Below, in pieces: positions 1 through 14,091 of a stretch of 64,000 bases of DNA (positions are counted from its first letter, which is position 1; the number at the start of each line of letters is the position of its first letter). A model generated the notes under the pieces. The model had not been told where the DNA came from. It did not search any database and saw only the letters and a list, made by a program, of their open reading frames with translations. The stretch is from Phytoseiulus persimilis (taxonomy: Eukaryota; Arthropoda; Arachnida; Mesostigmata; Phytoseiidae): contig CM075101.1 of NCBI GenBank assembly GCA_037576195.1, forward strand, positions 20,212,001 through 20,276,000, read 5' to 3'. The position numbers were made by a program, and so were the translations under genes.

Positions 1-3000
1 ACACGTGCCTTGTTTGCGATCCAACCGAGGTACCTCGCGAGAGTCCTGTATCAGTACGTGCTAGTGGAGCGCCGCCTGGAGTTGCGGAGTGAGAGGGAGG
101 CCATGCCTCGTTACGCGGTCGTTGCGTCGACGTTTGAAGAGCGACGAAGAGAGAACACAAGCGGCCGATCGATCCCAAGCTCATCGAAACCTGATGCTCC
201 TTCAGTCAACGATCGGGCAGCCGGCAGGAGTATAGAGTGGTTTGAAAAATAATATGATAATTCGCTCTTCTTCTGTTGATCGGGACGATGCGCTTGGCCA
301 CACAGCGGTCCAAACAAACAACTTCGTCGGATACTTGTCGAGTTTCCAACTGATGGAGTCTTCTCCGCGGACGAGCCTTCTCGATGACTCTTTTGAACCC
401 TACCGAACGCCTTAATCCCACATTTTCCACCTTGATTCTGTCGTTGTCTACGAAAAGCCCTCGGACTCCCATGCGCAGCTGATGTTCGATCACTCAACTT
501 CTGTAAGAATCTCACAAAAGTCGTCGACTGAAAACAACTTGCGACGTTGCGTTTGTTTCGAAATATAGGGGAAAGCTTCTGGATTCGATCGCTAACGTCA
601 TGTGCGAATGCACGCTCTATAATCTCATCAGAAACCGCTCAGATGTAAGAGAGAGGTAACGATATTTTTATGTAAATTCTCCGAAGACTTTCACATGAAG
701 GGGAGAGCTCGCTCAACTCTGGACACTAAACTCCTGATCTTCGTGTGATCCCATCTGCTCGAAGTGTTTCATTGCGAGATCAGAAGTTCCACTGCGATTC
801 ATGCTAGACCATTGGGTTCGAAGCCTGCTCTTCGTGGAGACAGATCGGAAAAGAGAAGCTGCCTTCAGCTCACACGTGCGGTCTGTTCGACCGGATAGTG
901 CTGTCGCGGTGAGCCCCGAGATCACAGGGAGCTATTAACGGCACCGGGGTGTTAGTGGACCCGAACTACCGTGATGTCGAGCCGGTAGCTTTAAATAGTC
1001 AGCGTCTGTAGCACCGAATCGGCACCCCGCATGTAGGGATTTCAGGACCAATTCAACGCTCAAAACCAAAGAAGCCTTCGAGTCCTGGAATTGGAGGGCA
1101 CTCGAAAGCCCTCTGAAATACGCGAGAAAGCAGTTTTAGAGGATCGTTGAGGAGCGCCTTCGATTCCTTATATTTCGCCAGCGTCTCAATAAAGAGCATT
1201 CCCAAACTTGGCACAGCTCGCGATTTTGGTTGTGGGAGACGATTCACGCATCACGTTGAGTACCGTCTGCCTCGGTAACGTAACGGGGTTTATGCCTTGC
1301 CTCCGATTCGTGATGTATCATATCAAACGATCCGAGACAATTCCACGATTCGGTTGCAGCTTCATGAAAGAGTGAAAAAATGGAGTCCGAAAACGTCGAC
1401 GAAGAGCTTGCTGGTTCCAAGAGTTCGCGTCGCGTTTCTCTTTTTGACCGTGCTCGACCACCGACGGCGTGCAGCCTGTTCGGAACAGTCAGCGTTGGGG
1501 GCCTGTGACAATGATGGCGGCTGAACGCGGGGCTCGTGGACTCCGAGAGATCGATTTTCTGTCCATGTCTCGTGGTTGATAGAAACAGCTCGGAAGCGTT
1601 TTATCTATCAGGATTTCAGCGGCGTGGCATCGATCAGTTCACTGAATTATGACATCAAGTCGCTCCACCTGACGGAATGCGTCCCAAGCTCTGTCACCGC
1701 GGATCTTGCCCGCTCCGCTCAACCGATCGTCGTTTGTGATTGTGTTTGCAACACCAATAATGATTTCTCTCCGCAAAGTTGCAAAAAACAAAAAAGGGTC
1801 CTGTCAATCAGATAGCTCGTCGCGAGCCGTTTGCAGGAAGTTCGACGAATACTGAGAGCGCCGCTCCAAACTGCTCTTACGCGTTCTGTGATGATTCTTC
1901 GCGTGGGAATCAATGATGCTCGTGTCCGACCCCGAAGCTGTCAGTAATTAGGCTCTCGGAGCTTCAGTCCGCTGCGATTTCCCCAAACCACAGAAAACTT
2001 CCTCAATCTCAGCCCGTAGCAGGATCACGACTTGGACGGAACTTTTTTCGGTGCTTCGTTGCGAATGCTTCATCTGGGAGGGCTTTCGCTGCAGCGGAGC
2101 CGCTCACTGATAAAATGATCACCACTTCAAGTTCTGTCCTTTAGAACGTATAAGTTCTCGGCAGTCGTTGGCAGGAATGTGAAGATAGCACTTCCGAGGA
2201 ACTATCGCAGTCGAGGAGTTATCGAGGAACTGCTCAAGCAAGTGACGGAGTATCGTCGTCGACGGATGCCAGAGGTGTCGGCTGTTTTCTTCGAATGTAT
2301 CGTTCAATCGGCCTCGAAGCCTTTTCTGACCGCCGTCACGTGCGGACAGCGTTTAGCTATTCTGCAACATTGTTCATTCGGTAGCGCACTGGCTGCTCGG
2401 CGCTTGGGACAATTTCAGTCCTCGTGATAAGGTGCGGTGCATTTTCCATGTGCGATGCGTCCGCAATGTCGTTGTTATCTGCTCGTAAGTTTTCGCCGTA
2501 GACGGACGCATCGTTTGTGACTGTGATGTGAACTTTCAGAAAGTCGACGGAGGTCATTCGCTGTATAAACTCAGCTCGTTTTGCTGTCTGTCCGCCTAGC
2601 GCCAAGCTAGCGATTCCTGATGTTATTGTTGTACGTCTCGTCTTCTTCGTCTCTTTTCTCCTCGTTTGCTCGCAACGGAGGAGCTGGACAGCGACAGCCT
2701 CCCAAATCCCTGAATACTGTATTTCGTTCCACTGGAGGCATGCCCGTCTGGTTTCCGATTCTCCGGTAGAGTGGCGGCTCATCAGAATGGGAACGTGTAG
2801 TGGACGAAGCCCGTCAATTTTTTTCCTTGCTGTCTTGATTTGCTAGGGAAATGTTCTCGAAAGGACTAGAGGAACTGGATAATCCGCTTGAGCTGAGAAC
2901 ATGCGGCACTCCGCTCGTGATCGTTCGTGGGACAACCGAGATAGTCTCATACTCCGATGGAGCTCTCTGACGGGCGATCTTGGGTCGACAATTCGTGAGA

Positions 3001-6000
3001 GTGCCCCGCTTTAAGAATTTTCCAGCCAGCGGCGACCCGCAGCGAACTTCCAACAGAACGATCGTCTTAGGGTACCTAATCATCATTAAACCGGCCATTC
3101 TTCATTGTATCGACTGGTGTTCCGCAAGGATGATATATGTGCATTTTTTTCCACGAGATTGACCCACTTCATAAGGCTTCCAGCTCCTCTGAGTCTCCTT
3201 CTCTTCTAGTTTGATGCGAGAAACTCTTTGCCTGCCTTCTCTATGCCTGCACTCGGAAGTGAGGTAGGACTCCTTGCTTCCTCGTTCGCATTTTGACTCC
3301 GAGCTCATTTCTCCTCTCTTAGGGTACGATTTCCGCTCAGCCGAAAAGTACGAAGACCCAGTTTTACTTCATCCAGCGGTTCGAACGCGAATTCGCACGG
3401 CGCACATCGTGTTGACATTACATGAGAGGTATGGCGCGTGCTGTCGCGCTGGTTTGAACCGGCGAACTCAGCCCGCCGACGCCGTTTCGGCTCATTTTCT
3501 CCTCGGTTGACTCTCTGTTTTCTCAACTTCCTCTGGATATCGTGTACGATGCTCGTTCCTGACGTAGAGTGCGCGTTCAATGGGGGGTGCCCTCCGATGG
3601 GAGGTCATATGGTACCCGCTTTATGCTCGGGATTCACGGTCCCCCGGGACATCGCATGAGCATCAGAATATCCATCCCATGCCTTGTCGATCGGAGGTAA
3701 AGGCAACGAACCGGTTACGGATCGATGAGAACCACGAAGGCATGACACGTTCCCGCAGACGTCGGCTGAACCCCCTGCATCATTCCGTTGCTTTGGTCTT
3801 TCCGCAGGACCATGCTCTGGAAACTGCGCGAATCCAGCGTTTTCCTCCATGATTCTCATCCGTCTGAAAAGGATTCGAAGTCCGGGAGTGCATGAGTAGG
3901 TTTCACCGTTCATTCATGACGCGCTATTCTGTCACGAAACCATCAAATCCCGCTCAAGCCCTACCTTGTTCATGATCGGATATGAGCGAGGGGACAGCAG
4001 CAGAATCCTCCTTGGTTAATGGTTCCGTACGTATTTTAGAAGAACAATCGTTCCGAAAGCTAGTTTCCTCTACGCTGCGCGACGAGGCGCCTGTTTTGTG
4101 TACCGAGCAGCCGGAGATTTTCCGGGAACCGGAAACACCGATCCAAGTGTACAGAAACTGAACAAGTTTCGGAGTCGCATCGTTCGGCTCACTTGCATGG
4201 CTCTCAATCAGACCGAAACTGTCAGGCTCCGAAGCCATCGTTCTCTTTGGGAAGCTTACCAGCTACTCGCTCATCATAATTCTCGGCTGAAATTGTCATC
4301 CATACAGTTCTTTGTCTCGAGTTTCCTGAAGGGAGAACAAACATTTTAGTGGTGCTTTCTTTATTTTCAACTCCAAAATTCTTCGTTGCGCTTTTATTAG
4401 CCTCGCCGGTGGTCGCGTCATCACGTCGTCGTCGCGTAGCCATCATCTTCACGATCCGTCACCTGGCAGTTAAACTAAGCCGCTCTACCAAAATTTACCT
4501 GCGTCAATATTTTCGAGCCGCGGCGCTGGGTGCACTCGTGTGACAAACTTCGCGAACTGTGACACTTCGTTCCTCTTGAATTTGTGACGATACGGAACGT
4601 TGAACGTCTTCTCTTCCGGTATACCACAGTTTTGTCAACCACATTCATCCGTGCTCACCAACCAGTACCAATCCCATCCCATTGCGGTGGCTCTGTGGTG
4701 TTGTTTCTGCGGCTGCTAGAACCGACCTTGGATTATGCCGCCAGCCTGACAAGCGGGCATTGCAGCGCAGGGCGGTCGGACATCCAAAGAATACGGAACA
4801 ACAAGCAGGAGCCTTAATTTGTGGAGCTATGGAACGGCCGCTCCGTATTGGGAGGCTCCATTGACGGAACACGGCTGAAAATCGCTCAGGAGAAGTCGCC
4901 CCCAGACTGCGAGGCCAAACCGCGTATCATGCCAAGCTTTCACAAGAGATACGAGCAAATGTATGGTCATGGAGGCTCTTATGCGGGGCTGAGTCCGATT
5001 CCGCAAGCGGGAAGCAAAAGTCTCTACGTATGCTTGTTTATCATGGCGCCGCCGAAGATGGCACAAGTTTGCCTTCGAGATGAAGAGAAGATCGAGCCTC
5101 AACGCAATCATGCGATGACTCGTCCGCTGTAATTGACTTGCCCTCGAACGGACTCCGTACAATTAACCGGATTGAGTCAGGCACGAGCAGTTCCCGCATC
5201 CACCACGCGCATATGTATTCGTGTTGCGTCATGAGCGCGTCTTGGGAAGACGGTTTCGGTTGAGCGAGTTTCACGGAGGGCTGAATGTCGGACGCTTGGT
5301 TCGAGAGACTCGTAGAGCTCAGCCCGTATTGCTCCACGGAGACACCAGATACGAAATCGAAGATTCGGAAGCTCAGCTCGTTTCCGATTTGTTTGATCCG
5401 TCCAACCGTGGTGGCATAGAGCACCGCCTTGATGAGCAGCGTATACAGCGGCCCTCCAAGGTATGGTCATCGCACGCTGACAGTGAAGCCTACGAAACGA
5501 GGTATAATCAAGGTGAACGTAATTGTGGGAACTAGACAGCGTTCTTCACAATGAAACGGGACGATCTTTGTCCACTGTTGACAGACGACTCTACTACAAG
5601 ACTTACAATTTGCTCTTGAATTACACAGAACAAGAATGGCGAACGCACACAAAGCGACGGAGCCGGCCATCTTCGACACGAAATCGGCTCTCAGAACTCT
5701 GAATCCGGCTTCAAATGGCTATTGGATCAAAAGTTGAAGCGAAGGTAGACTCGGCCAAACCGGAAAAGGGACGAAAGAGAGCTCCCCTCATTGTGTCCAG
5801 TCTTCCGCCCCGCTGGCCGCGACGATATTCCAGAAACCAGTAGATGGTATATTTCTTTCCCCCCCCCCCTCCTTCCGCTGAGTCTCGTGGCGATGTGCCG
5901 TCAACTTCCGCTTCCAGATCGTGGTAAAGAGCTTTTTGAAGGAAATTCTAATATGAAGCAACTCTTCCAGGTGTGGAGGCGCCGATAGCGGAACGCAGTG

Positions 6001-9000
6001 AGTAACTTTTAACATTTTCGAAGCGAACTTCTCTGCCGATCTCTCCATGGACATGGATTTCGCCGGGCAGAAAATGCCACACTCTCGCGCCATCGAGCCG
6101 AGAGAAGGACAAGCTAGACAGTCTTTGTGAAAATAAATGTCCAGGGGAGCTTTGGATTCCTGCCGTTGGCCGCGAATGTAGCCGATTTCTCACGCCATTC
6201 ATCAGAATTAGGCATTGAGTAGAGCTGTGTGGACTAATAGCGTATTTATGGAGACGATTACAGCGGCGTTAACACGGCAGCGTCAACTCAGCAGCGTGAG
6301 AATGTCATTCCGCCTGTTGACTCGGCTCCAAATAAGTATGTCACAGAACGTATTGATCGCGAATTATGCCAAAGCGACAACCCTCAGTTCGCGTTAACGG
6401 CATTGAAGTGGCAGCACCGTTTGTTTCAAAGCCAAAACATCGCTCTCCAGATTGAATTTTTTTCCAATAGCTCCCTTGCCGAAACATTATGCAGTGTGGC
6501 TGCTGGCAATTATGTTGTTCTGTCGGCCTAGCCGTACGGATATCTGGCTCGCTGAATGGCTCGTTGGTTGCGACGGCGCGGCGTTGTGCGTCAGGAGAAG
6601 ACGTCCTTGGTTTTGACGCTGGTGGCAAGGGAGCACCGCCTCCTTCAGTTGCGTCCACATTTCTGGCAGGCCCTTCGAAGAAAAGGTGTCATTCATTATC
6701 TAATGAGTTCCGATAGATTTTCGAGCGTGCGTGCAAGACCGGTGCCCTGTGCGATGTTGTTCGTGGCTGCTTGAATCGTGTGTTGTGTACTTTGTTTTGT
6801 GCTGGTTCTTGTTGTGCTTGGCGATACATTCGAGCGGTGAGTTCAAAATTGCACACGGATAGTTTATTGAGACCTCGCGCTAAAGCCCGAGTATCACAGT
6901 CGGAAAACCGTGAGGTTTGTGCGGTTTGCAGTGGCAACAGGTTGATTGCAAAAATGAATTGACCGAACTTCGGGCGTCGTCTCTATCGAGTACGACCACA
7001 TCGAGGAACATCAACAAGAGGATTCAAGCTCTCTTCTCTGTTCATCGGAAAGAGAAGCAGCGAATCACGAATGCCAGGAAAACGTCTTGATATTCGGACT
7101 CTGCGGGCCGCCGAGCGAACGGATGAGTCCCCTATCGTTGCTCGGTCTTCCACTGACAAGGATACAATCTTCGTAGAGTGTTGAATTTCGGCTTTTCGGA
7201 GAACACGACTGAAACGGGAACGGATCACTTCGAATTAGACGCATCGTCCGTTCCGTCTTCATTCAACAGATTATCTCCTTTCTGGTTGTTGGCAGAAGAA
7301 GGGTCGAGTGATTAATAAGCTGACAAACTTGTGTGCCAGAACCTATTACGGTGCTTCAAAGTCGTTTATACTTCGGGGTAGACTTTATTTGATCATGAGA
7401 ATTACGTACCGAGTTTCTTTTTTTTTTTCTCTCCCGAGGCATCCGCGCTCTTAATTTTTGAGCAAACTTTGTGTGAGGTTCCGCTCTTCCTCTTTGTCTT
7501 CTTTCTTTTCTTGGGATTTCTCACCATCAGCGCTGACTTTTGACCCTCGACTCTGAGGCGTACCACTACGCTAACGAGTGAATAGCTCTGCGGGAGCTTT
7601 GAAGACTCTGTCCTATCACAACGTGAAAACTCACTTGGTCTTCGAACGGCTTCACCCTTTGTTCCCTGCGCCGCTCACCCGAAGCGATATAAGTCGTCCC
7701 TTCCGCTCGCGATCGTCTCCCCGGAATCCCAGAACCCGAGCTCCTTTGACTCGGTCCGAGACGATCCCGATCTTGCAGAGGGCTCTCGCGATTGCCGCAC
7801 GCAGCTCCGTCCCCATGGCCGTCGTGGATTGACGAAGGCGAGGGAAATCTGTTTCCGTTTTCATTACGAAATGATGATTAGAGCGTTCTTGAGGATCCAT
7901 TGTTCCCATCCGACACCTTGAAGTTCCAAGGTTTCGTGCAACTCGTTACGAGTGGATTCTGAGGAGATCATGCCGTATCGTTTGCGGTGGATCTGCATCG
8001 TGGCGGCGTGAGATTACGGCTCGGGAGTGAATCCATGAGACGTGCGCGAAATGATTCATGAGCCGGGGCGCACTCATCGTCCAGAATACATTCGCACATA
8101 GCTAGGGAGCCCGGTGCAGCGCTAATTAAAAATTCAGCTTCAGTTGTCAGTGGTGGTGGTGGTGGTGGCAGTGGAAGCTGTAGTATCATCCGAAGTGGGA
8201 AGCAGAGGAGAATGAACGGTTTCGTGAAGCATTAAGAAAAAACGTGCGCGTTCCTCTTCAACAAACGGGATCGACTCCCGAACTTTAAACAGACTTCAGA
8301 CGGAGGCGTGATTCGGTGGCTGGCGCTTTTCGCGTCCTGATCCATCAGTCAAAGGAGCTAATCGACTGACTTTACTAATCACACGCGCTCTCACGGATAA
8401 GCGTCCGTAGACACTTACAACACAGCGGATTAGCGGAATGAAAACGAGTCCTTCTGCTGGGTGGCGTTCTGCGAGACGAGCGCTGTTGGATGAACGGTCG
8501 GTCAGCTGCTTATCTGGCCCGAGCTGTTTCATTGATGTCTGATTGCAGATGGACGGGCCCACTAATTGCACGAAAGGTCACTTGCCTGACCTGAACAAAC
8601 TCGTAACGGTTCTTCTTCACCCAAGACTAGTTGCTAGGCGCGCGGATGGATCGTCGGCCGACGATTCCGGCTGCGGGTCTCAGCAGCGATTTCGCGCACG
8701 CAGACAGCGGCTCCTTGGAAAGTTCGAGCCTCAGTCGTGCCTGAGGAGCATTTTTCTCTGCGGGAAGAGGGATAAATATCCTGATTCCGTGTCCTGGAGT
8801 CCCGTATCGAGCTCGGCAGAGCCTAGAACTGATGAAGCAGCAGTCTTGGCACGTAACAATGATTACCGATACCGACAGACAAACAAAGCTTCTGAGCGAA
8901 TTAGTGAGTGAACGAATGAAGAGATTAGGAGAAGTCCCCGAGCCGCCCCGCAGTCATTCCGATTCCAACGCGGAAACTGACGCCTTGCTCATTGTTTCCG

Positions 9001-11909
9001 TGTCAGGAGCGCTCTTTTTTCGAGGAAGCGATTAAGACTAGCAGCATAAATGGCAGCGGTGACTGCGAGTCAGTTCACGTTCCCACCAACAGGATATATG
9101 AAGCAGACTTCGACGCATAGGCGAGCGACCCGAGCTGCGGAGTTCGGATCCACAGGATCCCCGATTCTTGCGCGTATCGGATTTGACGAGCTCGTCGGCT
9201 CAAGAACGTTCGCCCTCTTTCGCGCGGTGTCTCGTTGCTATCAATCACGGAAACTGCTTATTCAAGACGAGTCCACGCTACTCCAATAGTTTGCACAAAT
9301 CAACACTCCGCGTGATTTCAGGGAGAACGCCAACCGTTACGCGACTGCGATGAACTTCGCTTCCGCTATGGCTGCATGCGGCTTCCAAGTGGGTGTACTG
9401 CAGCCCGGTATACTTTCGATTCGAACGATCTGTCGGAGATGCTTCTCCGGAAAATTGAGCTCCAACAGGGCGAGTCTAGAACGATCGGTCAAGGTTCTCT
9501 TGCCGGACGTAGGATTCCATTCTGGCGAAACACTGCGCGGTTTGACGCATATCGGAGTCGGCGTAGCATAAGTTTTAGCCGTCGACTGCAGCCCGTAGGT
9601 GTCCTCGCGTCATAGGCTCCACCTCTAGTGGATGATTTTCTAGCGTTCGAGTTCTGGGATGCAAACGTTGGAGGATGATCAGTTTCACTGAAACAGTTCT
9701 GGAAATTTTGCATAATCCCTCAGCACGCGAATGTTCGTGTCACCTCAAGATTTTTTCCCGACATTTAGCCGTCCTTCGAATAAATCAACTTCTGTCAAGG
9801 TTTTCGTAGAAACATGTTCAAGCCTCTAAACGAATTCTCCGAATAATAATCAAAGCGCTTTGTTGAACATGAAGCCAGACGCCGGGCTTCTCCCGCAATT
9901 AGCAACGAGTATCATCATGGTTCTGCTCCTTTTCCGGAGAACAGCTTAACTTGTTTCTCTGAATCAGCTCCTAGAATCTTGTGAAACGAGCTTGCTTCAA
10001 TTGATCGTCTGCACGGGTGCCGCGTTGCTGGCATCTTCATTCTGTGGGCTAGTCTCGCATTATAACAGATTTAACTCCGGCCCAGCATTTGAGAACGACG
10101 TCAGCAATGCTGTTTGGCTCGGATGTTGGGACCGCAGGCTCCGTTTGATAACTCCTGAAGAGCAACAAACGGTTCGCGAGCTGTCCCTGCACTGGAAACA
10201 GAACAGGAGCGCTATGGTATTCGTTCTCTCTCAACGGCAACTCTCTAGCTGAACGAATACCCTCCTCATTGCGGAAGTTCAAATTTTGCGTGCCCTTGAA
10301 ACTTCAGGAGGAAAAAAGTCATAAGATGCCGTACCGCTCAGCAGAACAGAAAGAAAACATTCGCTAGGTGAGGCGTCGTTCCCCGCCCTTTCTTTCCTTT
10401 CTCTCGGCTTGCCTTCTCGAACCCTGCGTTTGGCTTTCAAGGTCTTCGAGATTCCTTAGGGCTCGACTTTGGTTGTGACCCACCAACTCAACCCGGGTAC
10501 CCCGAAATTCTCTGGCGTGGGCTTTCGATTGCAGCAGGAAACGGAAGCGCTTCCCTATGAAACCTCTTCCCATCCCAAGCATAAACACGGAACGAAGTCC
10601 TTATGCCCGGTACATACGAGTTCAATGTACGAGAATGTGGCAAGGTTCCTTCCCAAAGAAAACAGAAAACGACTCACCCAATACACCTCAAGACTTATTG
10701 AGCAACGGAACGAATTGCACAGCGAGCCCTGGGACAGCAAACAAGGAGCGAGAGATAAATACTTGAATTGTAACTATGAAGCTATTCGAGCGATCGCGAC
10801 ATCATCGTCCCGCTTGCGAAGTCAAAGAGCTCATGTTCATGAAACAAGCTTCTCTCTGAAGTCAACGCTCCATCTCAAGATGAGCAGTCACCTCCTACGA
10901 GAACATCGATGGAAGAGATGAGGGTTCTGATTCTCCTATCAACGAGCTTCACATTATGAAATGCATCATCGAACCCCTCGCGGTGGCGCTCATCGATGGT
11001 TGTGAACTGCCTTCGAAACGCATCGTTTCCCGAGAGCTCTGTGTTCCGAAAAACGGTTGCAAACATCCCTGGCTGAGCCATCCTGACCGAGCTCAGAGAT
11101 TTGTAGCGAAGGTCGTGCTATCATCTCTATTCGTCATCGCATCCGATCAAAGAGACCTGAGTTCTCAAATGCGGATTCTTACATATCCCACCGCCTGTCA
11201 TTTTCCGATACGGCTTTGGCAACCTCACTGTCAATCATTGATTCGCGATCTTAAAAACAGAATGGGTGGCGGAGCAAAACCGCCACCAATCGCGTTTTGA
11301 GCCTTGAAAATGTTGCGTTTGAGCCGTGATATTCGTCCAACTTTCTCAAGGACCCACTCGCCAAGTGTATCTGACGAAAATTGCTCTTTCTTCGGTTCCA
11401 GGAAAAGTCTCTGCAAAATAATGCTCCATCCCACGACCATCAGCATGGATTTCCAACAGGTGCGTTCCATGGATTGTTATAATGATTGTACAGGGTTTCT
11501 GGAAGTTTCCGAATCTGAACTCTCCAACAACATTCGCAATATTCTCCCCGAGCATGCGCCGCAATGCCCTCGACGGCTTCAGCTCGCTACGCGATCGCTC
11601 GACTCAGATCAGATGTGTTTCGTCGAGCTTTCCGGGTTCATGCATAGAGCTTATCCTCCGATTCGCCATTTCGAAGTCAAGAACGTAGCCGGTATCCGCT
11701 GTCATCGCTCTCTCGTATCAGAAACGCAATGAAGATTGCGAACAGAGGTAGATAAAGAGTTCACGAAGGTTTCGCGAGGCGTGCGCAGCTGTTCGAAAAG
11801 ATTGCGTTCGAGAGGTGATTCACTTCATTCCGACCGGGGGCGGGAGCTCAGTTCCGCTTCAAATTTATTACCCCTCGAAAAAAGGTGGCAACCAGTTATG
11901 CAATATTTT
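1..11909. other. No supported gene; probable intergenic DNA
   Basis: I find no exon pair with matching phase, no recognisable domain and no RNA gene in this stretch. Open frames on both strands are short (mostly under 150 codons) and overlap one another, as expected by chance at this base composition. Visible low-complexity tracts are a run of 11 C at 5859-5869, a T run near 7420 and a (GGT)6 microsatellite at 8152-8168. Single exons of a gene with long introns could still be hidden here. Confidence 0.5.
8152..8168 (+). repeat. (GGT)n microsatellite
   Basis: About six consecutive GGT units are followed by a related GCAGTGG tail. No open frame with coding character runs through it, so it is probably a simple non-coding microsatellite. 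Confidence 0.8.
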
Positions 11910-11915
11910 TTTATT
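11910..11915 (-). terminator. Possible polyadenylation signal of the SLC20 gene
   Basis: TTTATT on the plus strand reads as AATAAA on the minus strand, about 620 nt past the stop codon of the minus-strand phosphate transporter. It is the nearest canonical hexamer I found on that side. A 3'UTR of this length is plausible but not shown. Confidence 0.3.
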
Positions 11916-12531
11916 CACATGCAACAGTTTAAGGTTGAGTTGTTGACGTCACCACTAACACGAGCTCCGATCTGAAAGCTTCCTGTCTTCTATTTCAACC
12001 AGCATCTTTGTACATTGCTAATTCCATCCGGCGTTTCGTCTCTCGAGCAAATCAACAGATGTCCGAATCCTCGCGATGAACCTTCGCGGGAAAACGCTCA
12101 ATAGTAAAAATAATCATCTGCGTGGGTCTCGAACGATTCAACTCTGATCCGAGCTCCAACAGCCACGACCTTTTACACGCTTCGACGTCTGACAATCACG
12201 AACGGTCTTCCTTCCACGGACACGTATAATCCCGAATATTTGCAACAAGCTTCATGAAAACGACTTCGACTCGAGAATTCCGAAATCTTGAAACGGATGT
12301 CCAGCCGTCTGGAGACAGTTGATTCTGGCTGACTAGCGTTGAATGTCAAGTTGCTGACGACTGACCGACCGGTCGACCTCCCGACCGTCCAAGCCATCTA
12401 TTAGTTCGATTCCTTCTGTGATTCCACTGGTGCTGCTGGCTCCCCACCAATTGTACCCATCGGCTGTCCAATCCGATGCCTGGGCGGCCGTTTGCTGGGT
12501 TTTGTACGGATTCTCGAGAAAGCTGTTGCGT

Positions 12532-14091
12532 TTACCCCATTTGCATGAGAACAGCCATGATGGCCGCCGTTAAAGCACACGTGACGGGAAGCGTCAGCAG
12601 CCACGCGGCTACAATACCACGAAACAAAATCCAGTCGACATTCTGTTGATTCCTGGTACAACCAACGAAAACAATAGAACCTACTTTACAGTGTGTGGTC
12701 GAGATGGGAATCCCGAGTTTTGAAGCCAACAGCACTGTGGAGGCTGCTCCGATTTCAATAGAGAAGCCGTTCGTTGGAGTGACCTTTGTGAGATCGTTGC
12801 CAATTGTCTGTATGACTCTCTTGCCCCAGATCCAGAGGCCAGCGCTGATCCCGATCCCTCCGTAGAGCAGCACCCAGAACGGCGTGGGGGAAGTCTGCTG
12901 CACAGAACCGTCGGTGTAAATCAACCAGACCGCAACCAAGGGCCCGACTGCATTGGCGACATCGTTGCCGCCGTGAGCGAAAGAACCGAACACCGCTGTC
13001 AGTATCTGAAGAAAGGAGAACAACCGAGCCACCTCGGGCTTCTCTTCTGGCGGGTCTTGGAAGACAACTTTCTCCATTGAGTGCATCGATCGGGGAATGT
13101 GGATTTTCGGCGGCTGCAGGAGCAAATCTGACGTCTTGGCGGTCGACGCCGAAGCCGCCATGGCTACCGAGGACGCTGCGCTGGCACTCTTCGGTATGCC
13201 GTTCGTTCCGGGAGAGAGTCCCGGTTTCGATTCGACATGCAGCTGCGGATCGCTGCTCGTTTGAGTTAATTTCATCGACTGAGACGATCCTTTGTTGCCA
13301 CCGGTTGGCGTCACGGGTTCGGATTTCAGAGGCTTGGCCTGTTCCTCATCGGGCTGGATTTGGGTCTCCAGTTTCGGAACGTACCACTTCCACACTGCGG
13401 CGCCGACGCTTGACGAAATCAACAGAGAGATACTGGCTGCGACCCAGGCTGGAATCCTGTCGAACTTCAGGAGGGGCGGCCCGTCGAGCACGAGCGAGAG
13501 CACGTTGACGAACACCGTCGCTCCGTAGATGAAGGGCAACGCCTTCAGCCCTACATCGAAGCCGTTCTTCTTGGAGATGATGAAACGACGCAGGCAGTAG
13601 AAGATCGAAGCAGAAAAAACACCCGACAGCACGGGGGAAATGAACCAGGACGCGATAATTTTGAGTAGGCCGCGGAAATTTATGCCAGCGAAGCCTCTGG
13701 CGACCAGTGAGAATCCAACGACTGCTCCGACAATTGAGTGTGTTCCGGAAATCGGTAGACGGAATGCTGTGGCGATTATGTTCCACGCCGCCGATCCACA
13801 GAGAGCGGCCAAATTTCCGAGCATCAGAGTTTTCTCATCGTCTTCGTAAATAGCGATATCGAATATTCCTTTACGAACCGTATCCGAGACGCGGTAACCC
13901 AATAGACAGGCTCCTAGAATTTCGAAGATTGTGGCCATGATGCAAGCCTGCTTCAAGGTGAGCACTCCGGATCCCACGGACGTCCCGAACGAGTTCGCGA
14001 CATCGTTAGCACCGACACCGAAAGCCAAAAAGAAAGCGACGATGAACGCGAGGGCCACAATCCATATGACTTCGTTAGGGTCCAGAAACAT
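12532..14091 (-). CDS. Slc20a: Sodium-dependent phosphate transporter, SLC20/PiT family, intronless
   Basis: A single uninterrupted frame encodes 519 residues starting at MFLDPNEVIWIVAL. Both halves of the PiT duplication are present. The first half carries GANDVANSFGT (residues 27-37) and an SGTHSIVG motif. The second carries GGNDVANAVGP (about 374-384) and STTHCKVG. Hydrophobic membrane segments flank a central hydrophilic, Ser/Pro-rich loop of roughly 100 residues (about 245-345), the usual site of the large cytoplasmic loop. The family imports inorganic phosphate with sodium across the plasma membrane. The reading frame ends shortly after the last membrane helix, so the C-terminus is short. 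No splice sites are needed, whereas animal SLC20 genes usually have several introns, so intron loss or retroposition is likely. No defect is visible and the protein looks functional. Confidence 0.95.
   Translation of the reverse strand: MFLDPNEVIWIVALAFIVAFFLAFGVGANDVANSFGTSVGSGVLTLKQACIMATIFEILGACLLGYRVSDTVRKGIFDIAIYEDDEKTLMLGNLAALCGSAAWNIIATAFRLPISGTHSIVGAVVGFSLVARGFAGINFRGLLKIIASWFISPVLSGVFSASIFYCLRRFIISKKNGFDVGLKALPFIYGATVFVNVLSLVLDGPPLLKFDRIPAWVAASISLLISSSVGAAVWKWYVPKLETQIQPDEEQAKPLKSEPVTPTGGNKGSSQSMKLTQTSSDPQLHVESKPGLSPGTNGIPKSASAASSVAMAASASTAKTSDLLLQPPKIHIPRSMHSMEKVVFQDPPEEKPEVARLFSFLQILTAVFGSFAHGGNDVANAVGPLVAVWLIYTDGSVQQTSPTPFWVLLYGGIGISAGLWIWGKRVIQTIGNDLTKVTPTNGFSIEIGAASTVLLASKLGIPISTTHCKVGSIVFVGCTRNQQNVDWILFRGIVAAWLLTLPVTCALTAAIMAVLMQMG

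Noticed and set aside
4455-4500. Minus-strand GGTAGAGCGG resembling a tRNA D-arm
   Set aside because: The following anticodon arm and T-arm do not fold, and the B-box is degenerate. A SINE relic is possible but not supported.
10469-10921. 150-codon plus-strand frame
   Set aside because: It shows no domain, no hydrophobic or coiled-coil pattern and no supporting splice or start context. The length is within chance expectation for this window.
13077-13508. 143-codon plus-strand frame inside the SLC20 gene
   Set aside because: It is antisense to a well-supported coding exon, and its sequence is the expected shadow of that codon pattern.
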